A DNA stretch of 64,000 nucleotides. Origin: Sipunculus nudus (Eukaryota > Annelida > Sipuncula > Golfingiida > Sipunculidae). The notes below the pieces were generated by a model. That model did no database searches. It saw only the letters and a program-made list of their open reading frames with translations, and was not told where the DNA came from. The first letter of the stretch is position 1, and each line of letters opens with the position of its first letter. A program made the position numbers and the translations under genes. Where the stretch lies: the NCBI GenBank assembly GCA_026874595.1, contig CM049307.1, forward strand, positions 52,325,370 to 52,389,369, in the 5' to 3' direction. Shown piece by piece: positions 12,297-25,200 of this stretch.

Positions 12297-12899
12297 TAAA
12301 TGATTAATCATTTTCTTAAATAGGTCGGTAAAAACCTTAAATGTAGATGTAGACACCTCAGCCTACCAGTAAACAAGAAAAGCCACATAGGTATCTAATG
12401 TACCAACTCAACCCTTCATCAAAACAGTTGCTGGGGTCTGGAATCTGCAGCCAAGATAGTTCAGCTGAATATAAGCTTGTTTTGTTCTAACTTTGTTCCT
12501 AAAACATTAATGAAATTACATGCAATTAGTTACCACCATCCTTGCAAGTGCTTTGGCCGAGAAAGGTACCAATTATTTTGTCCTCTCAAATACAAAACAC
12601 GGCAAGAGAATGTGCATGTATATGAACAGACTGCAGAAGTTCAAATAGTTCATCACATTTATGTTCAAGTAATAATCTGATCCTAAATGAAAAACAGCAT
12701 GCAAATCCAGTTTCCTTCAGATCCATCTGCCTTTTTCTCCAGTGTACACTTCTGCATACTGTTTTAACAGCCTCTCATTTCCCAAGCCATAAACTTAAAA
12801 CATATACACTGCTTTGTGCAACTATTGGTAAATTTAAAATTTCCTATTAAGCAAGTTGGCCAAGTTTCAACACAACACAGAAGGAACACAAACTTAACA

Positions 12900-13242
12900 C
12901 TATGAAGCCTTTTCTTTTTTAACCTTTGGCTGTTGGCTGTATCCTACGGCTATAAACATGATAACTAAAACGTGGCCTATGAAGTATATACAACTCCAGT
13001 ACCGGAGCGTTGAGTCCCATTTTAAAAGTAAGAACCCCATGCACATGTAATCGAAAGCCCGCATTTTAAAGAACCAGCAGACCCAGTCAAATATTTTTTG
13101 TCCTTCTGGAGTTGCATTGTCCCTGTAGGCGGTTGCCATGGCACCCTCAGCCATCAGACATGGAGGAACTGTCAGGAAACTGAGGTAGTAACCAGGATGT
13201 ATACCGTGCCAGAATGCACTTACAATCATCGTCAAAGATGTC
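12900..13242 (-). CDS. MBOAT7: MBOAT7 exon 7, catalytic His and C-terminus (residues 351-464)
   Basis: Starts RTSLTMIVSAFWHGIHPGYY with the catalytic His363, then KIFDWVCWFFKMRAFDYMCM, and a final helix before SQQPKVKKEKAS and TAG at 12902-12900. The open frame extends upstream into the intron, but the CAG acceptor at 13243 is the only one preserving phase with exon 6. Confidence 0.95.
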
Positions 13243-16200
13243 CTGAAAGTATAGTCAAGCATTTAACATGATTTGCTAATGCTATATACAGTATCAAATA
13301 ATATTTTGTGAACAAATGCACCTTACAAATGTCTTTATCATGACAGGAGAGAGCAGATGTCTCTAAGATACACCCGACAATAGCAAAATGTTGGATCATT
13401 TAATTACATAAGTGTGTGACCATAACAGAACAACTGTATATCACAGAGATGTAGCTTTAGTTGAGTGAGTTGCTCCAGATACCATGCACATTTGTGCAAA
13501 AAAACATCTGGTAGCATTAAAAGACAGCTTAGTATTAATTCTGACATACTTTTTTATATATTTTCAGCTAAAATAAAAAATACAAATCATATGTTTTAAA
13601 TATGTGGTCAACTCTGTTTGCAACTGCTGGTTTGAGATTAAGTGGGTCTTGCATTTTCACATATTTGCAGCCTGAATTTTTAGAAAAGGATATAATTGCA
13701 ACTCCCATTTTGCTACTGTTTACTATAATAAAGATTTGCAGTAAGGAAAATATTGATATCAGACCCAGTTTTAAAGCTGTCGATAAGAAGCACTGTTAAT
13801 TCCTTTTCATAGATTTTACACAGGTAATGTCAAATGTTGGTGAAACGCTTAAGTCTGATGGTACAGTAGAGCGCCATATTTTCGAATGCCAAATTTCTGA
13901 AAAATTCGTTTTTCCGAAAATTAAAAGGGGAACCGAAAATGTATTTGTATTTCCGAAATATATTTCAAGTATGTAAAAACCTAAATGAGTATTGTAATTA
14001 CGATTCACAAAGCCTGCAGTCATGTGTTAAGCCAAGTGGTGACCCTAATTAGTTAATTCTGGGCCGATGTTGTCGCCAGGGCAAAGGTGTGAAAACTACA
14101 GCTAGCCCCGCAAAGCTCGCCCCCCTGTATCCCTAGCAAGCAACTGAGCAGTTTATCCAAGAGCACTTGTGTGTTATCAATCACATCTCGTTTGTACTCA
14201 AGCAAGCATAGTTCGTTGGCTTGGGACAGGATGTCATGCCAAATAACTGAGCAGTTTACTCACATCAGAATTGGGGAGGTATAATTCATAAAACGCTTGT
14301 GCTTGAGCAGCTTTTAAATGTCCCGGTCTTCAATAACGTATATCGATAAGAAACACCGTGTTCCTTGGCGATGTCATTTGACCTTTTCCTCCAGTGAATT
14401 TGATGAAAAAAAAGAGCACGCACGTATTCTTAAAGCATGTTAGAGTAATATTTGCCAATTATGCTCAGCAATAATCCAATATTTTTTATACGTCCAGGTC
14501 GTCAAGTACGAATATCGAAAAGAAACACTGTGTTTCTCGGGTAAAATGACATTAAGTTAATCATTAACTGTCATACTTGCCGCTAGACCCTTGTCCACAT
14601 TTCCGAATGTTCGTTTTTATGAACAAGAAGCTTGTCCCCCAACGCTTTTGGAAAAATGGCGCTCTACTGTAGTTTATATAGATGTATGCTTAAGTAAGTT
14701 CCTTGACACCTTATGGATTTCCTCTGAAATAGCAACAACTGTTTATACATTAAAGTGAAGATCATGATGGAAGCATAAATCCACAAGTAATATCATGTAA
14801 CATAAGTAACACTAGAATATAATTCATCATGTATAGCTGTTAGAGCTGGGGTGAAAGATATTTTTGAATAAACATTTGCATTTGAACAAAAATGCCTATA
14901 GATCATTATTTTTTCCTCATTAAACTTGGTACAGTCGTGACTTGACATTCCGACCCCCAACAATCCGTAAACCTTGCAATCTGACGGTATTTTGTAAAAA
15001 AAAAACAAATGGGACCCATAGAAATTAGCCTTGACAAACCAACAGCCTCGGATTCTGACTTCGACACAAACAAGGATACCGAAGAAATTTCTGACTTGAC
15101 AAACCGACCGGTATATTGTCCTTTGATGTAAGTCGTCGGGTTCGTGCACACAGCACCCTGATCAATTAGGCGTGAAATCCAGCGATGCGTATTGTTCTAA
15201 CCGTACACAAGAGCCAATTATTGAGTCAATTTGGCTCACTAATTAAGTCGGTTTGGATCTGTATGTGGCAGACACAAACCTATCCATGTGTGTAACATGA
15301 GGACATGGAGAACCAAGTCAGAGACCTTATCAAGGCACTCAACAGCGCTGACCACGTAACCGCAGAGGTATACCTCGCAAAAGACAACATGGAGCCAACG
15401 GAAGCAATGTCGACGGCCGCTGATATTGTGTCAGTTGTCAAAGAAGACGGGGGCGACAGTGACAGCGATTCTGAGGAAGAAGATGATCCTCCTAAATCAG
15501 TAACCCCCAGAGACAGGATTGGGGGAATGGAAACAGGGCTACGGTATATGGAAGAGCAGGGCTTTGCTGCAGGGGATGTTGGTGCCAACAGCGGACTGCT
15601 TAGAAAAAAGTCAGTGAAATCGAAATAAACTAACCAGATACCAGACAGATATGTTTGCATTCTTTAGACGTACGTGAACTCAGTAGATCAACCGCTGGGT
15701 CGTAAATTTATTATATACATTAAGTTAGTGTTTGTTCAGAATTATAATCATGTCTCATATATGAAGAATCTGCATTGGTCGTCAGTCTTGTCGAGCGTTG
15801 AGCATTGTATATATAGACATGTATATAAGAAATAAAACAGTACTCCATGACGGATGTTTTATTTTCTAATTCACATAAATCATAACAATATCATGTATGT
15901 AGTTTATTATAACAAAATATTTAATGAATACTAAAAAGTCCTCCAAACATTTAGGTCACATTTTATCTTGACCCACCATCACCTTTATTGATTTGACTAA
16001 CAAACAGCCTTGCAATCCGACATGAATTAGGGTATTAAATTAAGTGTCGGATTATCGAATCACGACTGTATATGGTTTAGCATATTTGACTAATCAAAGA
16101 CTTAGTGTCAGTTGTCACCAAGAGATGTGGCTGGTGAGGAGGACAGTCTATTCACCTGACCACCAAAGGTGGTTTTCAGAGATGATGCAAAAATCCAGCC

Positions 16201-19200
16201 ATGATACTTAATTAAGCTATTGCTATTTTTTTAGATATCGGATAATCCTTGTTTTCCTAATTTCTGAAAAAGTGAGTTTGTTTACCTGATGCTTTTAATT
16301 GGGATTCTGCGGTAGATGTTATTAGCCAGCCAGTACTGGACTGTCATATTCCATGCCCTCATTCCTTCTCTAACAGTAGGAGCCAGCTCACACCCATATA
16401 TGTCTATGTTATGTACAGTCTCAAACTCATAGTCTATTGTTGATGGATCTTCGGATAAACTAATAACAGAATAATACAAGGAACATGAAACAATGCCTTA
16501 AAACACAGTCTTAAATAAAACTTTATATAAAATTGTTATCAATAACATGACATAACAAGACCAAAACAATAAATTTTTGTGACATTCAAATTCAATTTAA
16601 CAAAAGGCTTATTTTTTATGAACATGTATTTTTCATAATTTTGCCCTAAGGGAATTGTTTTTTATTATAATAATGTGTTCTATATTTAAAATTTAAACAC
16701 AAATAACACCTTTATGGTAATAAAACACCAGATCTCAAAACCGCAAATAATAGATAAAATAAGCTTATACTCTACCAAAATGATATTCACAAATAATGAT
16801 TAATCTTGAATATCCATTAAACACTAATTATATTGTTTTTGCAAAAATAATTACATTCTTATGATAATAAAATCAGATGAAACTGGAATGGCTTGTTTTC
16901 ACGTTTGCAAAAAACAGATGTCTCCCCCCCCCCCCCACCCCAGCCCTATCCCCTGGCTGCATATAGGTTGTATCAACAAAGACATTGTGAGCAATGTAAT
17001 GCGGTTCAAAAGGTATGGGATTCCCAAAAATTTTACTTTTCAGCAGATTTTACCTTGAAGATGAAGGCCAAGGTCACAGGTTTTTGAGCTTTTGGTATGA
17101 ACAATGAGTGGTTAAAATTTTGGAGGAAATATGCAGCCCTTCAAAAGTTCTCATGTTCACAAGGCAATAACTGTAATTTGGCTAATTTAACCTTGAAGAT
17201 ACTGGTCAAGGTCACCAGTTTCAAACTTGGAGAAGAACTTGGTAGGAACAATTTGGGTACCAAATTTGAGGACCAAATGTGGAGCAGTTCAAAACTTATT
17301 GGGTTCCCAACAATTTATATTTTGGCAGATTTGACCTTGAAGATGATGGTCAAGGTCACCAGCTTTCGAACTAGTCCAAGAACTTGATAGGAACAAATTG
17401 TGTACCAAATTTGAGGACCAAATGTGAAGCGATTCAAAACTAATGGAGTTCCAAAATAATTTATATTTTGGCAGATTTGACCTTGAAGATAAGGGTCAAG
17501 ATCACCAGCTTTCAATATTGGCCAAGAATTTGGTAGAAATAGTTTGTGTACCAAATTTGAGGACAAAATGTGAAGAGCTTCAAAAGTTATAGGGTTCACA
17601 AGAATTTTACATTTCAGCAGATTTGACCTTGATGATGAAGGTCAAGGTCACCAGATATGCAGCCCTCCAAAAGTTATTGCATTCACAAGATATCCTACAG
17701 ACATTGACCACTGCAACTGTAGTTATAGATGATGCCACGAAAACAACATGTCTCCCTGGAGGTGGGGGGGTGAGACAAATTGAGGTTGTTCTTTTTCTTA
17801 ATTTTACCTTTTATCTAGAGATTCTAAATCTGTTGGTCCACGGCCGCACTTAGCCTTGCTTCCCTTGGGGTAGGCACCAAGCCCCGCGCTCATACACATA
17901 CACTCAGACATGATCCAGGCCGAGTAGAAACGCAGCCGGAAAATGCAGAACATGGGCACCATGAAGAACAGGCGGTACCAAAAAGACCTCTCATAGAACG
18001 CATCACTCTCTGTCTCCTAAAATAAAGAAAAAATAATGACTTTTGTTATAACTAGTGACAGGAATTGGTTGTAGATCATGTTCAATGACTGAAGGAAAAA
18101 TGTAACAGCTGTATTGCTGTTTGCTACTTTCATTCTTGCCTTTCCTTTTTGACAGGATCAGAATTTTTTTTTTTGATAATATTAACGATAGTTCTTTGCA
18201 TTTTCATACGTACCGGTAATCATTTGTGATCAATTACACAAAAATTAAACCCCATTTCATAGATTATGAAAGAAAATGACCAATCATAAATATAATGGAT
18301 TAATTGACACACCACTAATTATTACATCACCCACTGATCATAAAGCTCAGCTGAAGGACATACTTAAAAAAGTATTTTTGTATGAACACACAAGGGAGCT
18401 TGAAAAAAAAAAGAAATGACTTTAGTGTCAGAGGAGTGAATCCCTATCATTTATGATATTCCATGGTAAGTTTTTAAGAGTTATGCAACAGGATTTACAT
18501 CATGTCTGAACCAACAGCAATGCTCAAATCCAGTCATTCATAGGACAGTATGACTTGGCTGCCACAGATGGCGCTGTCCTCATGAACTCACCGCCATACA
18601 CCACAATATTTGGGCAAGTAAAATATACTGTGGAGCTATATTGTGAACAGAAAAACTGATGTAACTTTATGTTAAAAAGATTACCCTCTGGTTAATTCCT
18701 GGCTAGTAAAAGATGAATAAATTGATTTCAAATATTAAACCAAATGAAAAGTATGACCTGTGAGTGTACTTTAATGACTTTTTTTAGTGCACCTATCGAT
18801 TGCATGACATGGTGAGAAATTTATCTCTTCATAATTTTCACTGAACAGAAATCATTTCTTAAGAACTCTAAGACAAATGTTGTACTTACAGCTGAAGTTA
18901 TATAGAGCATTAGCTTAGAATTTCATTGCAATTTCTGTTGAATTTTCTAGGAATATTATCAATTAACCTATCATTTGATTTGTTAATTTCATTAATGATT
19001 AAAAAGATTATATCTCTCTGGGGAGAAAAATAGATGTTATAAACTACTATACATATTTGATCTTTTTTGAGAGTCACCATCTCAGATGCTCTCTCTGAAG
19101 GGGCCTATTCTGATATTTGACATCTTTTAACAAAAGATAATGCTTTGAGTCATTTATAAAAACAAGCCAGAAATGCTGATCGACCACATTGTACTCTTTG

Positions 19201-22200
19201 TTTATATCCAGTTATTTATAACATGTGGGGGGCCCAAAAAATAATCCATACACAGGCCATCTGGTGGCAAGTCAGATGAATCAGAGTTTCACAAGGACAT
19301 TTTGCACCCAGTTAACTTTCAACTTCCGCAACTGTGCAAACAAACACCTCAGGTTACAAACCTTAGGTTGTTCTGTTTATCAACACTAACACATGTACCC
19401 TGTCTACTTACAGCTTGAAGATAAGCAAGCTCATATATCTGTCACAGACCCATTATGAGAACTTTTCTTTACAAGAATCCCCTACAGTTCATTAATATAT
19501 GTTCAGAGAGTTAGCCAATAATCACCTAAATTCTACAGAAACGGTAGGGGAATAGCTGGCTTTAATGCACACATCTGTTAACAGGTGGCAGCACTAACAT
19601 GAGACAAAGTGAAGAATTGTACAATTTAAGTGGTTTATATACCATGTTGTGAATCAGGATAAAAGGATCATTGTCTGTGAAATGAAATATAATCAAATCT
19701 GAACAACATGTCCAGGATCTGGCAGAGTATTGTCCCCTGTTTAACTTATATATGTAACCCCCCCCCCCTCTAGGGCATCATTACCATGATCCTACCTGAA
19801 TACTGAAGAAAAGTGAAGCAAAAAGGAAACCAGCAGCACACACTGGTACCACCATGATCCTCCTCTTTACAGGTGTCAATGTATCGATGCTGTCAGGGTT
19901 CTTGTGGTCCAACATATCTACATATGTCCTATACTTGTAATATGGCCCTGGCAGGAGGGAAACATAGCAATCTTAGTGGAAATATACATTCTGTTGTTGT
20001 TGAAAACAATACAGATATATATATAACAAGTGCACAGCAAGAGATCATAACACTCCCATCATTTGTGACCTTTGACCTCATTAAATATTTAATTCAGGTG
20101 AGAGACTCTATTGATAAATATTTAGGAGTTTCATGAAATCCACACAAATTTTGGTAAGTCTTCAAGGCAACAACACCACACTACCAAAGTCGGATGACCT
20201 CTGACAGTCTGACCACATGAAGTATGTATGGGATTTACCAGTAACCAAACTTAGGTGAGATATTATACTTGTGAAAATATCAACTGAGTTTCATCAAAAT
20301 CCATCATTTTCCTGGTAAGATATCACAACGAAACCACAAAAAAGCCTGGTGACCTCTGACCTCATTAATAATGCATGGGTTTCACCCAGAATCCAAGTAG
20401 TTATCCTGCATTTGTTAAAATCAAAGCCCTTGTAAGTTATTGCAGGAGAAAAACTAAACGTTACAGAAGGACAGACACTGAGACAGAAGATAGCATGTTC
20501 TGTCTAAGAAAGGTTTATAAACATTACAGAAACTACCATTTAACATTATTATTATTAATATCACACAATATACAGAAATTATACAAAGTACAGCAAAGTT
20601 AGTTAAACTGAAACTGAGTAATTCATCAATATGGTATGAGCTAATTCTAAAAAGAAGAAACCCCCTGAAATTAGTTTACACAAAATACACACAAAAACAC
20701 TCACATCCAGGTATACTTCAAAGTATGATTTTAACAGCAAGAAATATAAGCTTAGGAAGTAAACCACATCAGCAGGTAAAGTAGAAATGAGTGTTTTACC
20801 TCACATAAGGACTAACAGTGTGTCACATAAATACTGACAAATGTGCACACATACACTCATATAATGTGGTTGACATTTTGTTTTTTAATATTCATGAAAG
20901 AGAAATTATCGGAAAAATGAAACCTTTGCTAATAAAATGCCTAATCTACACAGATAATTGGTCATTTATAATAGGGGCCCAATGGCATGAAAGTCTTGAG
21001 CCAATGGACTGATATTATAAATAATAACATATATGTTATGTCAGCTGTAAAGCAATGACATACATTATAAAATAAATATCAGATCTTTCATATTATCTGC
21101 CTGAAGGAGACAAGAATTCCTACTCTTTGTTGTGGGTCCAAATTGTTAAGTTTTTGGGTACATATTATATAATCAATGAGAGAATGGATACACTATGTGT
21201 CTGTTAAGGCATGGCAAGATCACAACAATGAACCCTTACAAAAGCATGAAAAAGGGAAAATCCCAAAACGTTAGCCTCGCAAATATGAAGCTAACCAAAG
21301 TATATGGATTTACTTGCATTTATATGGCACTTTTAAGAGAACACAGGGAAAGTCCTAAGAATCTCACATACCTGTTAAAATACCTATATAGCAGTAGCTA
21401 TACATCAGCATATCCAGAACCGATGGACTGATATTTTCATATTTGCAGCGAAGTGAGAGCTTGGTTTTCTCCTCTTCATCCTGACACTTGCTCTTCTCTT
21501 TGTTATTAACATACGAGTCATGAATCTCAAATGCCAAACCAACAAGCTACAAAGTGGAGAAAGAAGCATGAATAAAAGATCAAGGCAACAAGGTGTAAAT
21601 TTTAAAAAGGTTGTTAGTTCATGATAAACAAGTCTTATGTATTATGGAGGTTTTTTGGGTCATATCAGGTGCCGATGATATCTACCTCCAGTCACAAAGC
21701 AACCGTATCTCAGCCAGCACCCAGCCGCAGGTGATTTTGGGCCGCCAACACAAGTGAGCACTGGGTCTGTTTAGTCAACCATATCAGCCACAGTCTTAGT
21801 GTGAACTGGAGAGTATCATTTACACCATTGGGCCAACGATTACCGACGAGAGACAGCCAACATTAGCCAGTCCAGGCGAGATTCTTCCCTGTTTTTCCAG
21901 TTTCTTTTTTCACTAACTTGAAGACCCCCCTCCCCTTCCAAAATGATGTGGGTGAATTTTGTGAGTCAAACTAGTTAAGTAAATTCTAACTGCATGGTGC
22001 TGCAGTAGCATAAATTATGTCATTGCATCTATAGGTTAATCGTGATTGGACTATAAATGTTTCTTCACTGTGATACTAAATCGAGTCGATAAAGCTTATA
22101 TCATGTACATGTTGGGCTATTATAAAGGAATGTAATGTAATATGTGAGTAAATGATAAATGAAATTACCTGACTGATGGATTAATAGAGTCAAATAAAGT

Positions 22201-25200
22201 GGTTTATTTTTTATTTATTTAGGAGGGGTTGAAAATTGTGATATATTTGAGCAAATATGAATGTAATGACAGCAGTAATAAGCAGTAGTAGAATGATGAT
22301 AAGGCTATTTATTGAAGGATCTAAAGTGTATGGTAGTCTGCAAGCATTCAATTTGACAGATATGATGTTATGATTAACTATGCTGATGAAGTGATAAATG
22401 AATATGTGACTGTTATGACACAATATCTCTTTAGTCTTGACAAGGTATATTATTGTGATGCCCACTATGTCTACATATTACACAATATTGACATAATTTC
22501 TGGCATGTACATAGGTACCTATAGACGAATAGTTATACAAAATATTAAAGTATGAATATATCTGATTCTTGTTCTTGCTTACTGAGGCTGACTTTGGGAT
22601 GGGGTTTGGAGAAGGGAAAAGTGAGGGCAGCACGAAGGTGGATGTAGAAATATTCTATTGTAATGTTTTTCATTTATATAAGAATATGAAAAGCTAAGAG
22701 GAAAGGGGCCCTCCTACTTGGTTATAGTAAAGTTCTAAATATATGATTGCAAACTAATACTCTGACAAGACTGTCATGAAGAAAAACAGTAAAAGTTTTG
22801 AGATACTGTGTTGCATACGAAAATTTACAGATGGACAGGCAAGTGGACAGAATGGACTAATACCTTTATTTCACTTTCAAGAGAATAATGCATTTAAGTT
22901 TATATATAATCCTATTTTTTTAAGCAGATCCACTTTTTCCATTAAGAAGTTTTTATCTGAATCATTTTTTTATTTACAGGTTTATAAATTTTTAATTAAA
23001 AAACCTGAAAATATAAGTTAAAATATTAGAATTGTTGCAAAAGTTGCAATCATTATATATACAGAGTAAAAACATTGGGTCATATTATGCATACACATAT
23101 ATTTTATTATTTTTAAATCATAAAAGTTTTAACTGATTTTAAAAATAAATAATGCCACAACATGGCATTTACAAGAATATTCCTTGAATCACAATTAAAA
23201 TGTTTTGCACATTGGAGTTTTCAGGACATGCTTAATTTTATTCACCAAAATAAAATAAAAGTAAATTTGATAAAATAAAACATATTTTCAAATAAAGTAT
23301 TCACACTGTTGGTTGAATGAGGGACAAACAATATTATTGTGCTAATTAATATCCCAGTTTTAATTAATTACTGGAATTAATAGTCAATTTCACACCTGGT
23401 GAAGTTTTTACTCTTCTGAAGTAAGGAATTACTTATCTCATGAACATCCACACTTTCACAGCAATACACCACTTTGTGGACACAATTAAATGTACACTTT
23501 AATCATTGTAACATTGGTGGTTCAATACAAAATCTAAAATGTAGCATGTCCAAGAATAAAATAAAATACAGAAAAATTATAACATTCATCTAGTTTATGC
23601 ACCAGCTGGGGGGGGGGGGGGAATGAGTGCAGGGCAGAGGGGAAGCCTGCTAGTAGTGGCCAAGCTGGGCCAAGGTAAGCTGCCCGGGGTGGGTTACATA
23701 ATGCAAGTGAAGGCTGTACTACTAGGTGGGCTAGATGTAAACAACACTTGACATGATGTTTGAAAACATGAATAAAAGCTATTCATTCCAATCAATTTCT
23801 TTTGAACGTTCAGATTTTAAAAGATTAAATCCTTATGCATATATGCTGGGAAAATTAAATCAACAGTGCCAAAGTTGGACAAAATTTAAGGTATTGATTT
23901 TTTATTTATGCTAATAACTTGAAAAATTTGCAAAATTCAGATCTAATTTTGGGTAAACAATTGAATCTTGATTAAATAAAGTTATATTCCTGAAAAAAAG
24001 TCTCTAGGTTCAGCAATTCTCATGTTAGGGGAGTAAATATATTTCCTGATTTTTTTAAAAATTGCATTATGTTTTGGCCCATAACTTCAAAATAATACCC
24101 AATACTGATCTAATTTTTGGTATGTTCTTAGAAAATGTATAAAAGAATGTGAATACTAAATACGATCAAAAACAGATCAGTGGTTTTGATATTAGGCAGC
24201 CTTGAAGTGTAACAATGGCTTTTTTTTAAGGAAAACGGAGTTTTTTTTCTTAATATCTCAAAAGAACAAAGTCCTAATGACCCAATTTTCAGTATGGTAG
24301 GAGATTTTGGGGACATCTAAAATAATGTCAACAGCCGGGGGAGCATAGAGATGTGCACTGATTGACCTACAGTCATCAAAGTGGACTGCTTGACAATGTA
24401 AGGGAATACAAGAGCCTCCAAAAAAATTCAATAACTAGCCTAATTTTGCAGCTTTTATTTTCAAATTTCAGAGTTTAACAGATTAAATCCTTATGTATAC
24501 ATGGTGTGAAAATTAAATCCACAGTACTTACAGGAAAAAAACGTGCCATGGCCAAAGTTGGGCAAAATTTAAGGTACCAATTTTATATTTTTGCCAATAT
24601 TTAAAAAAATTTAACAAATTTTGATCTAATTTTTGGTATACAATTAAATTTTGATTAATTAAAGTTGTATTACTCGAAAAAAAGTCTCTACCTTTAACAC
24701 TTTTGGTCTTAAGTGACCAAATATCTTCCTGATTTTTTTACAAAGTCCATTATGTTTGGGCCCATAACTTTTTTAAATTATATAATACTGACTTAATATC
24801 TGGCATGTACATAGCAACTATATAGAGGAATATTTATGGTAAATATGAAGAAAACCAGATGAGTGGTTTTGATATTAGGCAGTCCTGAAGTGTGAAAATA
24901 GATTTCTAATAAAAAATTGAGGTTTTTCCTCAATATCTCAAAGGAACGAAGTCCTATTGACCCAATTTTTGGCATGGTAGGAGATTTTGGGGACATCTAA
25001 CTGTATGCTGAAATTCACATTCGTAGGTCCAACGGTGTCGAAACGTGCCAGTCTTACGGACGGACATCCAGACAGACGGACGGACGGACAGACAGACAGA
25101 TGGACGGACAATGGACCATGACTATAGCTCAGATGACTTATAGTCAGCTGAGCTAAAAAAGCTTTAATGTTCAGTACTTACAGAGGACACTCTGATCCAT

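Larger units (their letters stand above)
22039..25159 (-). repeat. Left arm (A) of a 3.1-kb inverted repeat
   Basis: Essentially the whole stretch is repeated in inverse orientation at 49489-52623. The match starts at ATCGTGATTGG (22039) and stops within CTGAGCTAAAAA (about 25159). Samples along the length (GGCCCAAACATAATG, CAGCTGG followed by a poly-G, GCACATTGGAGTTTTCAGGA) differ by only a few bases. It lies wholly within MBOAT7 intron 2. Inside are two ~680-bp related units, each ending GGAGATTTTGGGGACATCTA, and a GACGGACGGACGGAC microsatellite near its right end. No protein-coding gene is evident. Confidence 0.92.

Noticed and set aside
17097..17599. ORFs of 94-96 codons on both strands
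   Set aside because: They cover the intron-5 tandem array and encode its repeat unit.
24128..24996. Similar short minus-strand ORFs (MSPKSPT...) at 24128-24316 and 24793-24996, repeated at 49691-49873 and 50353-50559
   Set aside because: They are the same non-coding ~680-bp repeat unit read four times across the inverted repeat arms; no start context, domain or purifying pattern visible.
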